Positions 17,421-26,241 of a stretch of 64,000 bases of DNA are shown piece by piece. This stretch comes from Granulosicoccus antarcticus IMCC3135. Lineage in GTDB: Bacteria; Pseudomonadota; Gammaproteobacteria; Granulosicoccales; Granulosicoccaceae. The position numbers and the translations under genes were made by a program. Location: contig NZ_CP018632.1 of NCBI RefSeq assembly GCF_002215215.1, positions 3,096,501-3,160,500 of the forward strand, written 5' to 3'. The stretch's first letter is position 1, and each line of letters begins with the position of its first letter. The notes beneath the pieces are model-generated. The model made no database searches and was not told the origin of the DNA. It worked only from the letters and a program-made list of their open reading frames with translations.

Positions 17421-18453
17421 GGTTCTTCTCGTCGAGTAGGGCGCGTAGGGCAGCAATATTGGTTTGAGCGCCTTCGGCCTCTGTCAGGCGGCGGCGCTCC
17501 TCGGTATAGCGATCGAATTCAGATTTTGCCTTGTCGTCCGCCGCTTTTCTGGAAATGCTTCCCGCGTTCTCAAGCACGTCGCGATCATTGAAGCGCAGAA
17601 AGTCATCAAGCTTGCTTTGCCAGTCTTGCAAAAATACCTGCTTGCGTCGTAGAGTCTGATCTTCGGCAAAGTCTAGCCACATGGTCACGATACGATTCAG
17701 GGCCGCAATTTCGGCCTCGTTCAGATAGTTCTTGTCAATGGTTACATCCGTCTTGCGAATATCCTCATTCTTGAAACTGGTCAGTCCCATATCAGGCTTG
17801 TCGGCATCCACACGCTGAGCGATGAGTTCGGCAGCCGTCAGACCAGTACTGGCAAAATGCAGTTTGTTCTGAATGATCTGAAAGAAGCGAGTGGTGTCCT
17901 TGTTGCTCGGCGTGTAGTCCGCAGCGAGGGTGAAGATGTCTTTGACGCGCAGATAGACCCGACGTTCGCTGGCACGAATATCACGAATGCGTTCGAGCAT
18001 TTCGTCGAAGTAATCGGGCACCGCGGAATGACCAACGGGCGGATTCTTCAGGCGCTCGTCATCCATGACGAAGCCTTTGACGAGGTATTCTTCCAAGGTA
18101 CTGGTGGCCCAGCGGCGGAACTGGGTGCCGCGTGAGGAGCGTACCCGGTAGCCTACTGCCAGGATGACGGGCAGGCTGTAGTGGCTAACCTGCCGTTTTA
18201 CCTGCCTTTTGCCTTCGGTTTGAACTTGTAAGTAATTCTTACAAGTTGCAGCTTCGACCAACTCATCTTCATCGTAGACCGCACGAATGTGCTGGGTAAT
18301 GGCTTGTGGGGTGACGCCGTAGAGCTGGGCAATCAGTGCTTGTGATAACCAGAGAGTGTCTGACTCAAAGCGACACTCCACCCGTACTTCACCATCCTTG
18401 CTTTGAAACAGGATGAATTCGCCAACGGGTGGGGTGTCGTTGGGGGAGGTCAT
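17413..18453 (-). CDS. RhuM family protein
   Basis: The 346-aa protein matches the RhuM family: an N-terminal winged-helix-like part with LWLSQALIAQLYGVTPQAITQHI, a central SHYSLPVILAVGYRVRS and RRWATSTLEEYL, then a helical C-terminal half. RhuM proteins take their name from a Salmonella pathogenicity island gene but in most genomes they sit in type I restriction operons. The function is unknown; DNA binding is suggested by the helix-turn-helix. Here the gene lies between hsdS and hsdR and overlaps hsdR by a few bases, so it is part of the operon. A regulatory or accessory role is inference. Confidence 0.85.
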   Translation of the reverse strand: MTSPNDTPPVGEFILFQSKDGEVRVECRFESDTLWLSQALIAQLYGVTPQAITQHIRAVYDEDELVEAATCKNYLQVQTEGKRQVKRQVSHYSLPVILAVGYRVRSSRGTQFRRWATSTLEEYLVKGFVMDDERLKNPPVGHSAVPDYFDEMLERIRDIRASERRVYLRVKDIFTLAADYTPSNKDTTRFFQIIQNKLHFASTGLTAAELIAQRVDADKPDMGLTSFKNEDIRKTDVTIDKNYLNEAEIAALNRIVTMWLDFAEDQTLRRKQVFLQDWQSKLDDFLRFNDRDVLENAGSISRKAADDKAKSEFDRYTEERRRLTEAEGAQTNIAALRALLDEKNRD

Positions 18454-18486
18454 TGGGGGTGTAGGTGGCTGCTATTGAGGCTGGGG

Positions 18487-19800
18487 TTAGTCATCGACTT
18501 TGACCCGGCGTTTGCCTGTTAGCAGTTGTTGCATTAGTGCTTTTTTTTCCTGACGGAGACGAGCTAATTTTAATTCGATTTGATCTATTTTATTGTCAGC
18601 AGCACTGAGAGCCTGAGCAATTTTTCTTTGCTCAACTAACGACGGCATTGGAATGAAGCATTTGGCAACGTGTGATGGACCAAAATTCAATTGGGCAGAG
18701 CCCGTGATTTGCCTTCGGATTTGATTCTTGAACAATGATGACATAAGGAAATATCTGAGATACTCGATGCTCGCCGTTGCAATGCAGCTTGAATTGACTT
18801 TGAATCTCATCGTGCTTGTATTCATGCACAAAGGTAAATGAGATTTTTCTAAGAACGCAATTTTTTCATCAAATCGATCTACCGAAATTCCTGAGCACGC
18901 AATAACTAGGTCGCCATCTTCCGCTAGAAAGTGAGCATATGGTCCATAGCCTTCCTCTTCGGAAATATGCGTTCTTGTGTTTTCCAAATTGATTCGCGAC
19001 TTCTGAATGTTTGTTCCATTGAAGAGCTTGACGCCCGACTCGGTAAATTGATGATTTCTAACGCCTGGGCCTTCCTGAAACCAATAATGTTTAGCAATTC
19101 TTTGCAAGGCCCAATATTCGGGCAGTTTCCCCAGTTTTTTCTGAACGAAACCTTCTCTCACAGAGAAATCCCCCTCAAACCCCGCAAACCGCTTCTTCCC
19201 CGTCAACAACTGCTGCATCAGTGCTTTTTTCTGCTGCTTGCTGGCATCGATCAGTTTTTCAGTGGCGGCGATTGCGCGATCCCAGGTTTGCAGGATTTTG
19301 GCGATTTTGCGTTGTTCTGGGAGGGGTGGGGTTAGTAGTGGGATACGTTCCAATGATGCCTTGTTTAGCTTGAAGCGCCCTGCGCCTTGTCGACTGAGAA
19401 AACTAAATATATCCCGGTGCATAAAGTAGTAATAGAACCACTCTCTGGTGACAGTTTTAGATTCCGCTATTATGTGTGCATGATTGTTTACTGTGCACTT
19501 TCCGTCTACCAACTGTGTCATCGGTTGGTCCCTATATTTTAGGAAGTGATCACCGTCTTCACCAATAAGAACATAACTTCCGTCTTGCTCGTATGAGCCT
19601 ATATAGCCTTGAATCTTTGTAGGCCCGTAGTATGGAAACGGGCCCGGATTTATACCCCGTTCGCCTTCGTTGATTGGTCTGCGTAAGTTGTTTCTAATTT
19701 CGAGAACTTTGCCTATGAGATCAAAGGACCATTGTTCTGGCACAAACGCAACACGAGCCTGCATCAGTTCGAGTGCGCTGTATTCGTTTTCAGGAACCAT
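18487..19800 (-). CDS. hsdS: Type I restriction specificity subunit
   Basis: The S subunit recognises a bipartite DNA site and docks two M and R subunits. The 437-aa protein has two target-recognition domains, each followed by a coiled-coil spacer with a nearly identical motif: KKALMQQLLTGKKR in the middle and EKKALMQQLLTGKRR at the end. I start at ATG 19800, which overlaps the hsdM stop (19790-19792) in another frame; the longer frame to 19845 would read through the hsdM tail. The two repeated spacer helices give internal homology that can drive domain swapping with other S genes. A second, half-length S gene lies upstream of hsdM. Confidence 0.9.
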   Translation of the reverse strand: MVPENEYSALELMQARVAFVPEQWSFDLIGKVLEIRNNLRRPINEGERGINPGPFPYYGPTKIQGYIGSYEQDGSYVLIGEDGDHFLKYRDQPMTQLVDGKCTVNNHAHIIAESKTVTREWFYYYFMHRDIFSFLSRQGAGRFKLNKASLERIPLLTPPLPEQRKIAKILQTWDRAIAATEKLIDASKQQKKALMQQLLTGKKRFAGFEGDFSVREGFVQKKLGKLPEYWALQRIAKHYWFQEGPGVRNHQFTESGVKLFNGTNIQKSRINLENTRTHISEEEGYGPYAHFLAEDGDLVIACSGISVDRFDEKIAFLEKSHLPLCMNTSTMRFKVNSSCIATASIEYLRYFLMSSLFKNQIRRQITGSAQLNFGPSHVAKCFIPMPSLVEQRKIAQALSAADNKIDQIELKLARLRQEKKALMQQLLTGKRRVKVDD

Positions 19801-21310
19801 AACCCAACTCCTCCAAATACCCCGCCATCTCAACCTCCAACCCATCCAGCTCCTTCTGCAACGCCAACCGCTCCTTGCGTACTGCCATCAAGTCAATCTC
19901 TGCCTCCTCTTCAAACGTATCCACATACCGTGGGATATTCAGGTTGTAGTCATTCTCCTGAATCTCCTCAACTGTTGCCAGATACGCATACTTGTCCACG
20001 CTTTCACGAGCCTTGTAGGTATCAATAACCTTCTGGATATTCTCAGGCGTCAACACATTCTGATTCTTACCGGATTTGAACTCACGGCTGGCATCGATGA
20101 ACAGGACCTTTTCATCCGACTTGTCTTTCTTGAAGATCAATATGGCGGCTGGAATACCGGTGCCGAAGAACAGCTTTTCAGGCAAACCAATGACAGCATG
20201 CAGCAGGTTTTCATCGATCAGCTGCTTGCGAATCTTGCCTTCGCTGGAGGCGCGGAACAAGACGCCGTGTGGCACCACCACACCCATGCGGCCTGTCTTT
20301 GGCTTCAGGGTTTCTATCATGTGGGAGATAAAGGCATAGTCGCCTTTGGTCTTGGGCGGGATGCCTCGGCGGAAACGGCCCCATTTGTCATCGGCTGCAT
20401 CGTCATGCCCCCACTTATCCAGAGAAAATGGTGGGTTGGCGGTGACGATGTCAAAGTGCAGCAGGCCGCCGTCCTTGTCTTGCAGTTTGGGGTTTCTGAT
20501 GGTGTCGCCCCATTCAATGCGGTGATTGTCCTCGCCGTGCAGGAACATATTCATCTTGGCCAGTGACCAGGTGGAGCCGATGGCCTCCTGACCGAGCAGG
20601 GCATATTTGCGGGAACCGTTGAAGTTCTTCTGTACCTGCTTGCCGCACTTCATCAGCAGTGAGCCGGAGCCGCAAGCGGGGTCGCAGATCTGATCGCCTT
20701 CCTTGGGTTCCAGCAGGATGGACAGCAGGTCGGAGACTTCGGGCGGGGTATAGAACTCACCGGCCGATTTTCCGCTGCTGGCCGCAAAGTGCTTGATCAG
20801 ATATTCGTAGGCGTTGCCGATGACATCCAGCGAACCGACGCGGCTGGGGCGCAGGTCGAGGGTTTCCTTGCCGAAGTCTTCGAGCAGGTGGCGCAGGATA
20901 TCGTTCTTCTGTTTTTCATCACCGAGCTTGTCGGTGTTGAAGCTGATGTCCTGAAAGACGTTCTTCAGCTTGGTGCCGTTGGCCTCTTCAATGGCGTGCA
21001 GGGCTTCATCGATGCGTGTGCCATTACCCGGCGTGTGGCGCTCCTTGTACAGCACGGAGAAGGTGGCATCGCTGGGAATCTTGAACGATTGGCTTGCCAT
21101 CATGGCTGCAATCATCTCGGGGTTTTCCCCGAACTGTGTCGCCAGCTCTTCAGCCTTGTCCTTGTGCACATCGGAGATGTACTTCAGGAACAGCATGGTG
21201 AGCACGAAATCTTTGTAGATGGAGGGGTCTACGGTGCCGCGGAAGGTGTCGCAGGCACCCCAGACGGCCTTGTTGATCTGGTCCTGATTGATTTGTACGT
21301 CGACTGTCAT
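19790..21310 (-). CDS. hsdM: Type I restriction DNA methyltransferase
   Basis: The M subunit methylates adenine using SAM and protects host sites. The 506-aa protein has an N-terminal helical HsdM_N domain. The SAM-binding motif DPACGSGSLL begins at D210 and the catalytic NPPF is at 292-295, typical of N6-adenine methyltransferases. The C-terminal helices (NLNIPRYVDTFEEEAEID onward) contact the S subunit. Its start overlaps the upstream half-S gene stop (ATGA at 21307-21310) and its stop overlaps hsdS. Full length, no lesion. Confidence 0.93.
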   Translation of the reverse strand: MTVDVQINQDQINKAVWGACDTFRGTVDPSIYKDFVLTMLFLKYISDVHKDKAEELATQFGENPEMIAAMMASQSFKIPSDATFSVLYKERHTPGNGTRIDEALHAIEEANGTKLKNVFQDISFNTDKLGDEKQKNDILRHLLEDFGKETLDLRPSRVGSLDVIGNAYEYLIKHFAASSGKSAGEFYTPPEVSDLLSILLEPKEGDQICDPACGSGSLLMKCGKQVQKNFNGSRKYALLGQEAIGSTWSLAKMNMFLHGEDNHRIEWGDTIRNPKLQDKDGGLLHFDIVTANPPFSLDKWGHDDAADDKWGRFRRGIPPKTKGDYAFISHMIETLKPKTGRMGVVVPHGVLFRASSEGKIRKQLIDENLLHAVIGLPEKLFFGTGIPAAILIFKKDKSDEKVLFIDASREFKSGKNQNVLTPENIQKVIDTYKARESVDKYAYLATVEEIQENDYNLNIPRYVDTFEEEAEIDLMAVRKERLALQKELDGLEVEMAGYLEELGYGS

Positions 21311-21894
21311 GTGGATTGCTCTGTTGCCAACGACCAGGCGGTCGTCTGCGTAATTTTCTGATCGATTGTTGCCAGTTTTTGTCGCACGTGTTCTCGTTGT
21401 TTATGCAGGGCGACAAGCTGGGTTATTTTTGTCTGGACGTCGAGTGTCGGCAAGGGGATGTCCACGCTGCCCAGGTTATTTTCACTGATGAAGGCGATGC
21501 CGGTGCCTTCCTTCAGAGCGTGCAGGCGTTGCTGCACCTGTGGGGTGTTCAAGGCCCAGTGAAGGTAGTCAGCGGTGGTCTGTTGTGGGTCAGCGGTAAT
21601 GACCAGCAGGCCAAAGGTGGTGATGATGGGCTTGCCTGTCACTGTTTGCAGGATCGGACGATAGGCGAGCTGACGCTGGCCTCTGGCCATGAAGACGACA
21701 TCGTGTTCATTGACGTGATAACGAGGCACCTGTTTGCCGAGCTGGACGCAAGTCAATGTGCCTGTTTGCAGCTCGGCATTTTGCGTAAGGTCGCTGGCCT
21801 GTATGACCCGGGTGTCTCCAGTCTCATCATGTTCGATACGACCGCGGAAGGCGAAACCGTTTCGCAGGGTGGCAATGTCTGAGACCTTGGCCAC
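21307..21894 (-). CDS. Half-length type I specificity-like protein
   Basis: The 195-aa product resembles one target-recognition domain plus one spacer helix of HsdS: IATLRNGFAFRGR at the N-terminus, GSVDIPLPTLDVQTKITQLVALHKQRE near the end. It is the first gene of the operon and overlaps hsdM by four bases. Half-S proteins can dimerise to make a palindromic recognition unit. This one might form an alternative specificity with HsdM, or modulate the full-length HsdS downstream. Both are inference. The frame is intact, with a stop after a short hydrophilic tail, so it does not look like simple decay. Confidence 0.75.
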   Translation of the reverse strand: MAKVSDIATLRNGFAFRGRIEHDETGDTRVIQASDLTQNAELQTGTLTCVQLGKQVPRYHVNEHDVVFMARGQRQLAYRPILQTVTGKPIITTFGLLVITADPQQTTADYLHWALNTPQVQQRLHALKEGTGIAFISENNLGSVDIPLPTLDVQTKITQLVALHKQREHVRQKLATIDQKITQTTAWSLATEQST

Positions 21895-22426
21895 TACCGG
21901 TGACGCTCGGGTTCGATGAGGCTGGTGGCTTGGCTCAGGCTTGTGTCGGTTTCATCGCGTGGGTGGTTATGTTCTGACATGTTTGATCGGCTTGTCGCTT
22001 CTGCTTCCTGCAAGGACGAAGAAATACGGGATGGTCGCTTTTCACCACGGTTGCAAGAGTAGGGAAGGTGGGGGTAATTGTCAATTGCTTATTGATCCTA
22101 CTGCAATATAAATGAACAGGCTTGGTGATGATTTTAGCTGAATTTGCGGCGAGATATTCTGCAAATTGTGTCGCGAACAGCTTGTGGTTCCGGACGATTG
22201 TGGGATTAGGGCGTGACAATTGTGACCGAGAGGCAGGGTGAGGGGGTTATTGACGCCGGTTTGCTTCAGAGGCAATGTGCGCGAACGCCGTTGAACAATT
22301 GCGCGGTGTCAGTGCCCCGCGGTGCGTTTCCTCGGCGGGTGGTAGTGGTATCCAGTGATTCCTTCAGCAATGGGGCCATATGAAGACTTTCAGGTATAGA
22401 ATGCTCCATGACAAAGGGACAGGCAG
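21895..22426. other. Divergent intergenic region
   Basis: About 530 bases between the restriction operon (minus) and the AAA ATPase gene (plus). It contains an AT-rich core near 22080-22170 that likely holds the divergent promoters. I see no convincing gene here; a 94-codon minus frame (21935-22219) has no recognisable features. Confidence 0.4.
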
Positions 22427-23425
22427 ATGGCTAGTGCAAGCCAATTAAAGGCGTTGCTCGAATCGCACCTGAAAGGTGACGATGAGCGCTTCTATTCCGT
22501 GGCCATGCAAGTGGCCGCGCACGAAGCGAAGCGTGGGCATGGCAAACTCGCCGAAGAGTTGCGATCACTGGTTGATCGGACCAAGGAAGCACGAGGTGTT
22601 GAATCGCTGGAATCAGCGCAGGCGACGCCTATCAGCCGTCCACGAGGGGAGCTGGCAAATCTGCTGGCCGTGTCGTATCCGAAGGCTCGCATGGGCGATA
22701 TGGTATTGAGTGATGAACTGACCGTGCAGCTCAATCGTGTTGTTCGAGAACAACGACAAGCCTCCCGTATTCTCTCGCACGGCCTGACTCCTCGGCGAAA
22801 GCTACTGCTGATGGGACCACCCGGTACTGGCAAGACAATGACCGCTTCAGTGCTGGCAGGTGAGCTGGGGTTACCCCTGTTCCAAGTTCGCTTTGACGGT
22901 TTGATTACCAAATTCATGGGGGAGACAGCGGCCAAGTTACGGCAGATCTTCGATGCAACGGATCGAACCCGCGGTGTCTATTTCTTCGACGAATTCGATG
23001 CCATCGGTTCTCAGCGTGGTCCGGCCAATGACGTGGGTGAGGTTCGGCGCATTCTCAACAGCTTTCTGATGATGATTGAGCAGGACACTTCACACAGCCT
23101 TATCGTTGCGGCTACTAATCATCCTGAGATTCTGGATCACGCTCTGTTCCGTCGCTTTGATGATGTGCTGCACTATGACTTGCCGGACGAGGCTAATATC
23201 GCCTCAGTGCTCAAGTCACGCCTTGGGTCTATGGCTGCAAAAGGGGTGTCATGGAAGAGGCTGGCTACCTTAGCGCAGGGGCTAAGTTACGCAGAAGTGG
23301 TTCGCGCCAGTGATGAAGCCCTGAAAGTCGTTCTGATTGATGACCGTGAAGAGGTGTTGGAAAAAGACGTGAGGGATACCTTGGTAGAGCGGCAACGGAT
23401 AAAATCAAGACTCCAATCACGGTAA
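22427..23425 (+). CDS. AAA ATPase of ATPase-S8 peptidase pair
   Basis: The 332-aa protein is an AAA-family ATPase. Walker A GPPGTGKT begins at residue 130 and Walker B with the second acidic residue is in YFFDEFDAIG. Sensor-like AATNHPEILDHALFRRFDD and the arginine finger region follow. The first 100 residues are helical. ATPases of this type are usually encoded directly before a subtilisin-like S8 serine peptidase, a pair common in accessory islands, where the ATPase probably acts as regulator or unfoldase. Here the downstream partner is only a stub. It starts at ATG with GGGACAGG just upstream. It may therefore be an orphan that still folds but no longer has its protease. Confidence 0.85.
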   Translation: MASASQLKALLESHLKGDDERFYSVAMQVAAHEAKRGHGKLAEELRSLVDRTKEARGVESLESAQATPISRPRGELANLLAVSYPKARMGDMVLSDELTVQLNRVVREQRQASRILSHGLTPRRKLLLMGPPGTGKTMTASVLAGELGLPLFQVRFDGLITKFMGETAAKLRQIFDATDRTRGVYFFDEFDAIGSQRGPANDVGEVRRILNSFLMMIEQDTSHSLIVAATNHPEILDHALFRRFDDVLHYDLPDEANIASVLKSRLGSMAAKGVSWKRLATLAQGLSYAEVVRASDEALKVVLIDDREEVLEKDVRDTLVERQRIKSRLQSR

Positions 23426-23452
23426 CTCGAATCATGGAGATTCTCGAGTCGT

Positions 23453-23653
23453 ATGGCGACACAGGACGAGCGACGTAAACGGCATTTCATTCTCAGTGGT
23501 ACTTCTGAGGCAAGAGGATATAGGCCTCCAACAGGGGGCGGAGTGCGGTTACACGTTAGTACTTCGTTAGACCCATTCCCTCTGAGCGAGGGTTCTCGAC
23601 GTGCTATAGCTATGAATCGTATGAACTACGTTTCGGTGTCAAGCGACCTCTGA
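23453..23653 (+). pseudogene. S8 (subtilisin-like) peptidase N-terminal remnant
   Basis: A 66-codon frame starts 28 bases after the ATPase stop. It begins with a charged segment, then HFILSGTSEARGYRPPTGGG. Peptidases paired with this ATPase type commonly open with such a stretch, ending in a proline-glycine-rich linker. The rest of the protease, including any Asp-His-Ser catalytic motif, is missing. The remaining sequence up to the mcrB-like gene (23654-23859) shows no coding signal. I infer a deletion that removed nearly the whole peptidase; the match is from memory of the family. Confidence 0.45.
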
Positions 23654-23859
23654 TTCAACGGCGGACTTCCAGGCTCGAATCAAAAAAGCGGCACGGTAAT
23701 GAGGAGAAGCGTTCACAATCGGGGGAGGGTGATTCTGCGTGGTTACTGGGCGCGAGAAACCGCCACAAGGGCTCGCTCCATTACGGCACTAGTTGGTACC
23801 GGGTGTGCTGAGATCAAGCGCATGGTTGTTCAAATAAACTGGAATAATTGAAAATCCAC

Positions 23860-26241
23860 ATGGCTGACTATTTTACCCACGAGCATTTTAAACTGTTGAA
23901 CGAGTGGAAGGGGAAGAAGCGCGACAAAGCCAATCCCGATCAGAATCACGCGTATGAAGAGTTGAAAAACGCGTACGAGGTGACCAAAGCCTGGGCTGAT
24001 GAGTTGCAAACGAGGTTGTTCCCAACGGGCTATGTTGACGTTCGAAAACGCCCAACAAGCCGGGCGAACACCTTTTTTCCGTACAACTGGGCGCGTATCT
24101 ATCCATCGAAAGACTCTCCCAAAGCGTTGGCCTATACCGTGGGAATAGGGCATGATGATGGCTTTGTGGTGAAAATCGATACCGTACACATTAATGATGG
24201 TGATTCTGTTCGTGGAGAGTACTTGTCATTGCGTGGTAACTACGACAATACCTCCCCCTTTGTTGCCGTGCTTTCAGCCTCAGATGGGCTTGAAAAGACT
24301 TTCGCCGAGTTGGTCGATTGGAGCGTTGATAGCGTTCGAAAATTTTCTATTGACTATGATGAGTTGGCAAACAAACTACAGTTGGAGAAGCCACAAGGTG
24401 ATGAAGCATTACTCCAACATTTTGATGGCAAGCCTTCCTTCAAAACATTCCGAGCGTCTTGGACATCACAAGAATCAGCTGCTTTTTGCAAGCTAGCCAG
24501 AACCGTTCACGAGCTAGGTCTGGATTGGTGGCACATGGCAAGCGGCATCGAGGTGCGCTTCGGTCGCAAGAACCCCGATAGCGAACGAGCCGTTGGCGTT
24601 ATCGGTACCATTCGCGGTAGTCGCACCCGCACCATTACCTTGAGGCGCGAAATAGGTGAGTTGGCCAAACTGCATCGGGAGCCATTTGCCGACGAACTGA
24701 TTGAGACTATTGTTGGCGCATTGTCTGCTGAACCGGAGAACCTCGAAGACCTGCTTGTGACGGAAACCGGGCGCGAAGGTCTTTGGCCAGATCAGCTTCG
24801 GGATGACCCTGCGGAATCTGGTGTGGATTCGGATGGCAACTTGGATAGCGCGCAGGCTGATAGTCAGGCTCTCAATCGCATCTACTACGGTCCACCGGGA
24901 ACCGGAAAAACCTATCAGGTATCCAGACTGATTGAACGAGAGTATGTGCAGAAGATGTCTTTGGTCAGTGAAGATGAATGGCAAAGTCAATTCATCTCGG
25001 AAAATATTGCGAGCTTGACTTGGTGGGAAAGTGCAGCAGCAGCTCTCTATGACCTTGGAGGTTCAGCGCGTGTTGATGCATTGCTGAGTCATGCTTTCAT
25101 GCAAGCAGTTGCTGCGGCCAAGAGCGCCAACAAGAACGTTCGAAACACCATCTGGGGGGCCTTGCAATACCACACAGTTGAAACATCAGAAGTTGTCAAG
25201 ATGAGCAAGCGCATGGCACCTGCGGTGTTTGACAAGACAGCGGATTCAGTTTGGAGTTTTGCAGGGGAGTGGGAAGAGTCATGTGCAGATATCATTGAAA
25301 TGGTAAAGGCTTATCGTGCTGGCCCTCCTGCGGCAGGGTCTGTTCATCGATACAGCTTCGTCACTTTTCATCAGTCCTACGGGTATGAGGAATTTGTAGA
25401 AGGTTTGCGCCCTTTGCTGGATGACGACACTGAATCCGGTGCTATCAGATACGAGATAAGAACAGGTGTGTTTAAAGAGCTATGTCGTAAGGCGCGTCTT
25501 GCTCCCGCTCAGCGGTTTGCGATGGTCATTGACGAAATAAACAGAGGCAATATCAGCAAGATATTTGGCGAATTGATCACGCTGATAGAACCAGACAAGC
25601 GTGAGGGGGCGGAGAACGAAATATCCGTGATACTGCCTTACTCGGGTCATCATTTTTCGATTCCTCCCAATGTTGACATCATAGGCACAATGAACACAGC
25701 AGACAGATCTCTGGCTCTACTGGATACGGCTCTGCGAAGACGATTCGAGTTTGTCCCTGTGCTGCCGGATACGCGTGACGAAGAGGGAGCGCCTCTATTT
25801 GGTCTTTGCGTGAGCATGGATGAAAAGACTATCGATGTTCCTCGATTGCTTTCTGCCATCAATCAACGTGTGGAAGCGCTTTACGATCGTGAGCACTGTA
25901 TCGGTCATGCCTACTTTACCTCTCTTGCAAAAGTTCCTGATGGCGAAGAAAGGATGGTTGAGCTGTCTCGAGTGTTCAGGAATCGAATCTTGCCCTTGTT
26001 GGAAGAATATTTTTTTGAAGATTGGCAAAAAATACAGCTTGTGCTGGCTGATAACCAGAAACCTGAAGCGGTCCAGTTTGTGATTGAACAGCAGGAGCAT
26101 GAGCAAGACCTCAACCGCCTGTTTGGCAGCGACCACGGGCTTGATACCTATACCACCAAGCAGCGCTACATGATTCAGGATTCATCGTTTGCGAATCCGG
26201 ATGCCTATATCGGAATCTATCAAACGCTGCCAAGTAGATGA
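23860..26241 (+). CDS. mcrB: McrB-like GTPase/ATPase
   Basis: An McrB-family AAA+ protein, the NTP-driven motor of a type IV (modification-dependent) restriction system. Walker A GPPGTGKT lies near residue 344. Walker B is VIDEINRGNISKIFGELITLIEPDKR, followed by the McrB signature IGTMNTADRSLALLDTALRRRFEF. The first 330 residues precede the motor and probably form the DNA- or modified-base-binding part; they do not look like the short E. coli McrB reader. I chose ATG 23860; TTG 23848, with GGAATAA nearby, would add four residues. The stop overlaps the mcrC start by four bases. Gene symbol by family, not by orthology with E. coli. Confidence 0.88.
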   Translation: MADYFTHEHFKLLNEWKGKKRDKANPDQNHAYEELKNAYEVTKAWADELQTRLFPTGYVDVRKRPTSRANTFFPYNWARIYPSKDSPKALAYTVGIGHDDGFVVKIDTVHINDGDSVRGEYLSLRGNYDNTSPFVAVLSASDGLEKTFAELVDWSVDSVRKFSIDYDELANKLQLEKPQGDEALLQHFDGKPSFKTFRASWTSQESAAFCKLARTVHELGLDWWHMASGIEVRFGRKNPDSERAVGVIGTIRGSRTRTITLRREIGELAKLHREPFADELIETIVGALSAEPENLEDLLVTETGREGLWPDQLRDDPAESGVDSDGNLDSAQADSQALNRIYYGPPGTGKTYQVSRLIEREYVQKMSLVSEDEWQSQFISENIASLTWWESAAAALYDLGGSARVDALLSHAFMQAVAAAKSANKNVRNTIWGALQYHTVETSEVVKMSKRMAPAVFDKTADSVWSFAGEWEESCADIIEMVKAYRAGPPAAGSVHRYSFVTFHQSYGYEEFVEGLRPLLDDDTESGAIRYEIRTGVFKELCRKARLAPAQRFAMVIDEINRGNISKIFGELITLIEPDKREGAENEISVILPYSGHHFSIPPNVDIIGTMNTADRSLALLDTALRRRFEFVPVLPDTRDEEGAPLFGLCVSMDEKTIDVPRLLSAINQRVEALYDREHCIGHAYFTSLAKVPDGEERMVELSRVFRNRILPLLEEYFFEDWQKIQLVLADNQKPEAVQFVIEQQEHEQDLNRLFGSDHGLDTYTTKQRYMIQDSSFANPDAYIGIYQTLPSR

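Noticed and set aside
23680-23700. GGCTCGAATC resembling a tRNA T-loop
   Set aside because: No acceptor or anticodon arms can be formed around it.
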